This document shows, piece after piece, positions 35,338-38,096 of a DNA stretch of 38,096 bases. Origin of the DNA: Chitinophagaceae bacterium (GTDB taxonomy: Bacteria; Bacteroidota; Bacteroidia; Chitinophagales; Chitinophagaceae); assembly GCA_027486835.1 (NCBI GenBank), contig JAIXOJ010000215.1, forward strand, positions 1 through 38,096, read 5' to 3'. Both the position numbers and the translations under genes were made by a program. Under the pieces are notes generated by a model that saw only the letters and a list, made by a program, of their open reading frames with translations, ran no database searches and was not told the origin of the DNA. The stretch's first letter is position 1, and the number at the start of each line of letters is the position of its first letter.

Positions 35338-38091
35338 ATGAAAAAGAATGTTATGCAGGTTTTGGTGGGCTTGATGGCTTTGTGTTTTATAGCAACAAGC
35401 TCTGTGGAAGGGCAATGGGCTCCTATGGGCAATTATCCAGAGGCAGGAGTTTTTTTAGGTACAATCCAATGTTTCACAAAAGACAAAAGTGGCAATCTGT
35501 ATGCGGCAGGAAATTTTGGAGATGCTTACGGATATAGGTATGTAGCAAAATGGGATGGTAGCAACTGGAGTGTTGTAGGTGGTGCTTACGATACAACATT
35601 TAATGGCAAAATCAATTTCTTAACAACTGATTTGAGCGGCAATCTGTATGCCGCTGGCGAGTTCACCAACAGCAATGGGAAGCGGTATGTAGCCAAATGG
35701 AACGGCAGCAGTTGGAGCGAACTCGGCGGCACCAACAATTCTACATTTAATGGTTGGATCATTACCCTCACCACTGATGCGAGCGGCAATGTATATGCAG
35801 CAGGACATTTTAAAAATCTCAATGGAAAATGGTATGTAGCCAAATGGAACGGGATTGCATGGAGCGAGGTAGGCGGTACAAGCGCATCTACGTTTAATAA
35901 AGAGATCAATAGCCTCGTCACAGATGCTAACGGCAATTTATATGCTGCTGGAAGATTTGATAACGGCCAATTAGAATATGTAGCAAAATGGGACGGAAGC
36001 AAATGGAGCGAATTAGGAGGTACGAATACCTCTTCGTTCTATGGCGGCTATTATGGAATAACTAATCTATTGACAGATACGAGCGGCAATCTCTATGCGG
36101 CAGGAGATTTCGTAAACTCTAAAGGAAAAAAATACGTAGCCAAATGGAACGGAAGTATTTGGAGCGAGATTGGCGGAAAGAATACATCTACTTTCAATGA
36201 TGTTATCTGGTCTATTACCACTGATATGAATGGAAATATGTATGCGGCTGGATGGTTTAAGAACGATATCGGGAAATATTATGTTGCCAAATGGGACGGC
36301 AGCGGTTGGAGCGAACTCGGCGGCACCAACGCTTCTACGTTTAATTTCTGGATCTGGTCCCTTACCACCGATACGAGCGGCAATCTGTTAGCGGCTGGGG
36401 ATTTCTCGGGCCACTATAATAATAGCTATGTAGCCAAATGGAACGGCAGCAACTGGAGCGAATTAGGAGTTGTCAACTTTTCTATTTTTAACAGACAAAT
36501 CAATAGTCTTGTCGCCGATGCAAGCGGCAATCTATATGCTGCTGGCGCATTTGTGAACGGCAATAAATCATGGTGCCCATATGTAGCAAAATGGAATGGT
36601 ATCAATTGGATTGAGTTAGGCGGTGTTAACACTTCTAACTTTGCATTTAGTGATATCAAAACCCTTCTCACTGATGCAAGCGGTAATGTGTATGCTGCTG
36701 GAGATTTTGTGAATAGCTACGGATATCAGTACATAGCCAAATGGAACGGAAGCAATTGGAGTGCGGTAGGCGGTAATTACATTGCAATCTTCAATAGTTC
36801 AATCAAAAGCCTTATCACCGATGCGGGCGGCAAACTGTATGCGGCGGGGAGATTCTCGAACGGTTCATCCAGTTGGGAAGGAAGTAAGTTTGTTGCCAAA
36901 TGGGACGGAAGCAACTGGAAGGAGGTAGGCGGTGCGAACGTTTCTACTTTCAATAATGCTATCAATAAAATCACCATTGATGCGATTGGCAATCTATATG
37001 CGGCAGGATTATTCACAGACAGTCTGAATTGGTACGACGGAAAACAGTATGTAGCCAAATTCAACGGCAGCATTTGGAGCAAGTTAGGAGGCGGTACCAA
37101 CTTCTCTTCGTTCAATGGTGAAATAAAAAGCCTTGTTACTGATGCGATCGGTAATGTATATGCAGCAGGATTGTTTACTAACGGTAATGGAAAACGATAT
37201 ATAGCCAAATGGAATGGCAATGTATGGAGCGAAGTGGGCGGTATGAATACTTCTACTTTCGATAGCACAATTAATTACATTACGATTGATGCGAGCGGCA
37301 ATTTGTTTGCAGCAGGATATTTCAGGAACGGAATGGGAAAACAGTATGTAGCCAAATGGAACGGCAGTGCTTGGAGTGAAGTAGGCGGTACGAACACTTC
37401 TTTGTTTAATAGTGGAATATCAAGCCTTCTTTTAGATGCGAGCGGCAATATATACTCAGCTGGCAATTTTACATTACCAACTGCTGGTTATTTAACAAGT
37501 TATGTAGCCAAGTTTGGCAGTGTCACCACCCCACTAACCCTCACCTCCTTCACTGCCCAAGCCACGCCCTCATCCTCTGAAGTAGTGCATGTGGCACTTA
37601 ACTGGCAAACCGCCACCGAAGTAAACACCAGCCATTTTATAGTAGAACAAAGCAGTGATGGCAAAACATTTTCTGCAAAAGGCACTGTAAATGCATTTGG
37701 TTCTGGGGCAAATGACTATCAGTTTACAGACAAAAATCCCAACAAAGGCGTCAACTACTACCGCTTGAAAATGGTGGATAAGGATGGTAGTTTCACCAAC
37801 AGCAAAGTAGTGTCGGTTATTTTACCTTCTACCTATAACTTACAACCTATTACTTTAAGCCCTAATCCTGCAAATGAGGCAGTGACAGTGAAAATCAGCA
37901 GCTATAAAAAAGAAAAAGCAGTATTGCAAATAGTGAACGCTGTTGGGCAAGCAGTGAAGCAATTATCCATTGCCTTGCAAATGGGAGAAAATAAAACAAC
38001 TGTGCCTATTAGCAACCTTGCCAACGGCAGTTACACCCTGCAAGTGAAAACAGAAAGCAATAGCTGGCAAGGGAGGTTTGTGAAAGAGTAA
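35338..38091 (+). CDS. Secreted fourteen-repeat beta-propeller-like protein with T9SS sorting domain
   Basis: The 917-residue protein has a signal peptide to about residue 25 (ends SVEGQ). I count 14 repeats of about 48-55 residues to about residue 720. They share the YAAG.F.N..GK.YVAKW(N/D)GS.WSE(L/V)GG pattern with the protein at 15847. Fourteen is exactly twice seven, so two successive seven-bladed propellers are a natural reading. A beta-sandwich (about 725-830, with YYRLKMVDKDGSF) and a type A sorting domain (about 838-917, LSPNPANEA to GRFVKE) follow. It is complete within the window: TAA ends at 38091. It may serve in surface binding; the ligand is unknown. Repeated DNA makes it prone to copy-number change. 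Confidence 0.88.
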   Translation: MKKNVMQVLVGLMALCFIATSSVEGQWAPMGNYPEAGVFLGTIQCFTKDKSGNLYAAGNFGDAYGYRYVAKWDGSNWSVVGGAYDTTFNGKINFLTTDLSGNLYAAGEFTNSNGKRYVAKWNGSSWSELGGTNNSTFNGWIITLTTDASGNVYAAGHFKNLNGKWYVAKWNGIAWSEVGGTSASTFNKEINSLVTDANGNLYAAGRFDNGQLEYVAKWDGSKWSELGGTNTSSFYGGYYGITNLLTDTSGNLYAAGDFVNSKGKKYVAKWNGSIWSEIGGKNTSTFNDVIWSITTDMNGNMYAAGWFKNDIGKYYVAKWDGSGWSELGGTNASTFNFWIWSLTTDTSGNLLAAGDFSGHYNNSYVAKWNGSNWSELGVVNFSIFNRQINSLVADASGNLYAAGAFVNGNKSWCPYVAKWNGINWIELGGVNTSNFAFSDIKTLLTDASGNVYAAGDFVNSYGYQYIAKWNGSNWSAVGGNYIAIFNSSIKSLITDAGGKLYAAGRFSNGSSSWEGSKFVAKWDGSNWKEVGGANVSTFNNAINKITIDAIGNLYAAGLFTDSLNWYDGKQYVAKFNGSIWSKLGGGTNFSSFNGEIKSLVTDAIGNVYAAGLFTNGNGKRYIAKWNGNVWSEVGGMNTSTFDSTINYITIDASGNLFAAGYFRNGMGKQYVAKWNGSAWSEVGGTNTSLFNSGISSLLLDASGNIYSAGNFTLPTAGYLTSYVAKFGSVTTPLTLTSFTAQATPSSSEVVHVALNWQTATEVNTSHFIVEQSSDGKTFSAKGTVNAFGSGANDYQFTDKNPNKGVNYYRLKMVDKDGSFTNSKVVSVILPSTYNLQPITLSPNPANEAVTVKISSYKKEKAVLQIVNAVGQAVKQLSIALQMGENKTTVPISNLANGSYTLQVKTESNSWQGRFVKE

Positions 38092-38096
38092 GTTGA

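Noticed and set aside
35586-37466. Long minus-strand frames opposite the fourteen-repeat protein
   Set aside because: They mirror the repeated codons of the real gene (recurrent AAYRLPLAS strings) and are shadows.

Overview
The window looks like a chromosomal segment of a Bacteroidota bacterium, most likely Chitinophagaceae. This is inferred from the A+T-rich composition, three secreted proteins ending in type IX secretion (T9SS) type A sorting domains, a short LeuA, class II (long) IlvC, paired TonB-C/MORN-like proteins, a DUF6261-like protein and many A-stem-T intrinsic terminators. No rRNA, tRNA or CRISPR array was found.

Layout. 1-1760: a damaged mobile/toxin region with pieces of REP-associated (Y1/RAYT-type) transposases, REP-like hairpins, a 5'-truncated polymorphic-toxin C-terminus with a probable immunity gene, and a 43-bp tandem array with a palindromic core. 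1762-13287: ordinary genes, namely an exported FKBP isomerase (-), a polysaccharide flippase (+), a secreted M36 metallopeptidase (+), YebC (-), an APC amino acid permease (-), a dicarboxylate/glutamate symporter (+) and a TSUP transporter (+). 13288-19700: accessory DNA, with a 21-bp tandem array ahead of an orphan gene, remnants of a restriction helicase and of an aminotransferase, a seven-repeat propeller T9SS protein, a broken aspartic protease with its partner gene, and a duplicated gene tail. 19928-21481: a large TPR-like protein of unknown function (-).

21739-33783 is a branched-chain amino acid cluster in one orientation: leuA, leuB, ilvD, ilvB, ilvN, ilvC. Together these make acetohydroxyacids (IlvBN), reduce and isomerise them (IlvC), dehydrate them (IlvD) and begin the leucine branch (LeuA, LeuB). 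leuC, leuD and ilvE are not in the window. The cluster is interrupted by accessory genes: two TonB-C/MORN-like paralogues, a third paralogue reduced to a remnant, and a truncated ORF6N protein carrying large palindromes between ilvD and ilvB; and an overlapping pair of unknown small genes between ilvN and ilvC.

33784-38096: a GC-rich 42-bp tandem array upstream of a DUF6261-like gene, then a fourteen-repeat propeller T9SS protein that is a doubled relative of the seven-repeat one.

The least explained pattern is the repeated arrangement of a tandem array of dyad-containing units, then about 165 bp, then a free-standing gene of unknown function. It occurs twice (13.5 kb and 34.0 kb) with unrelated repeat sequences and unrelated genes.
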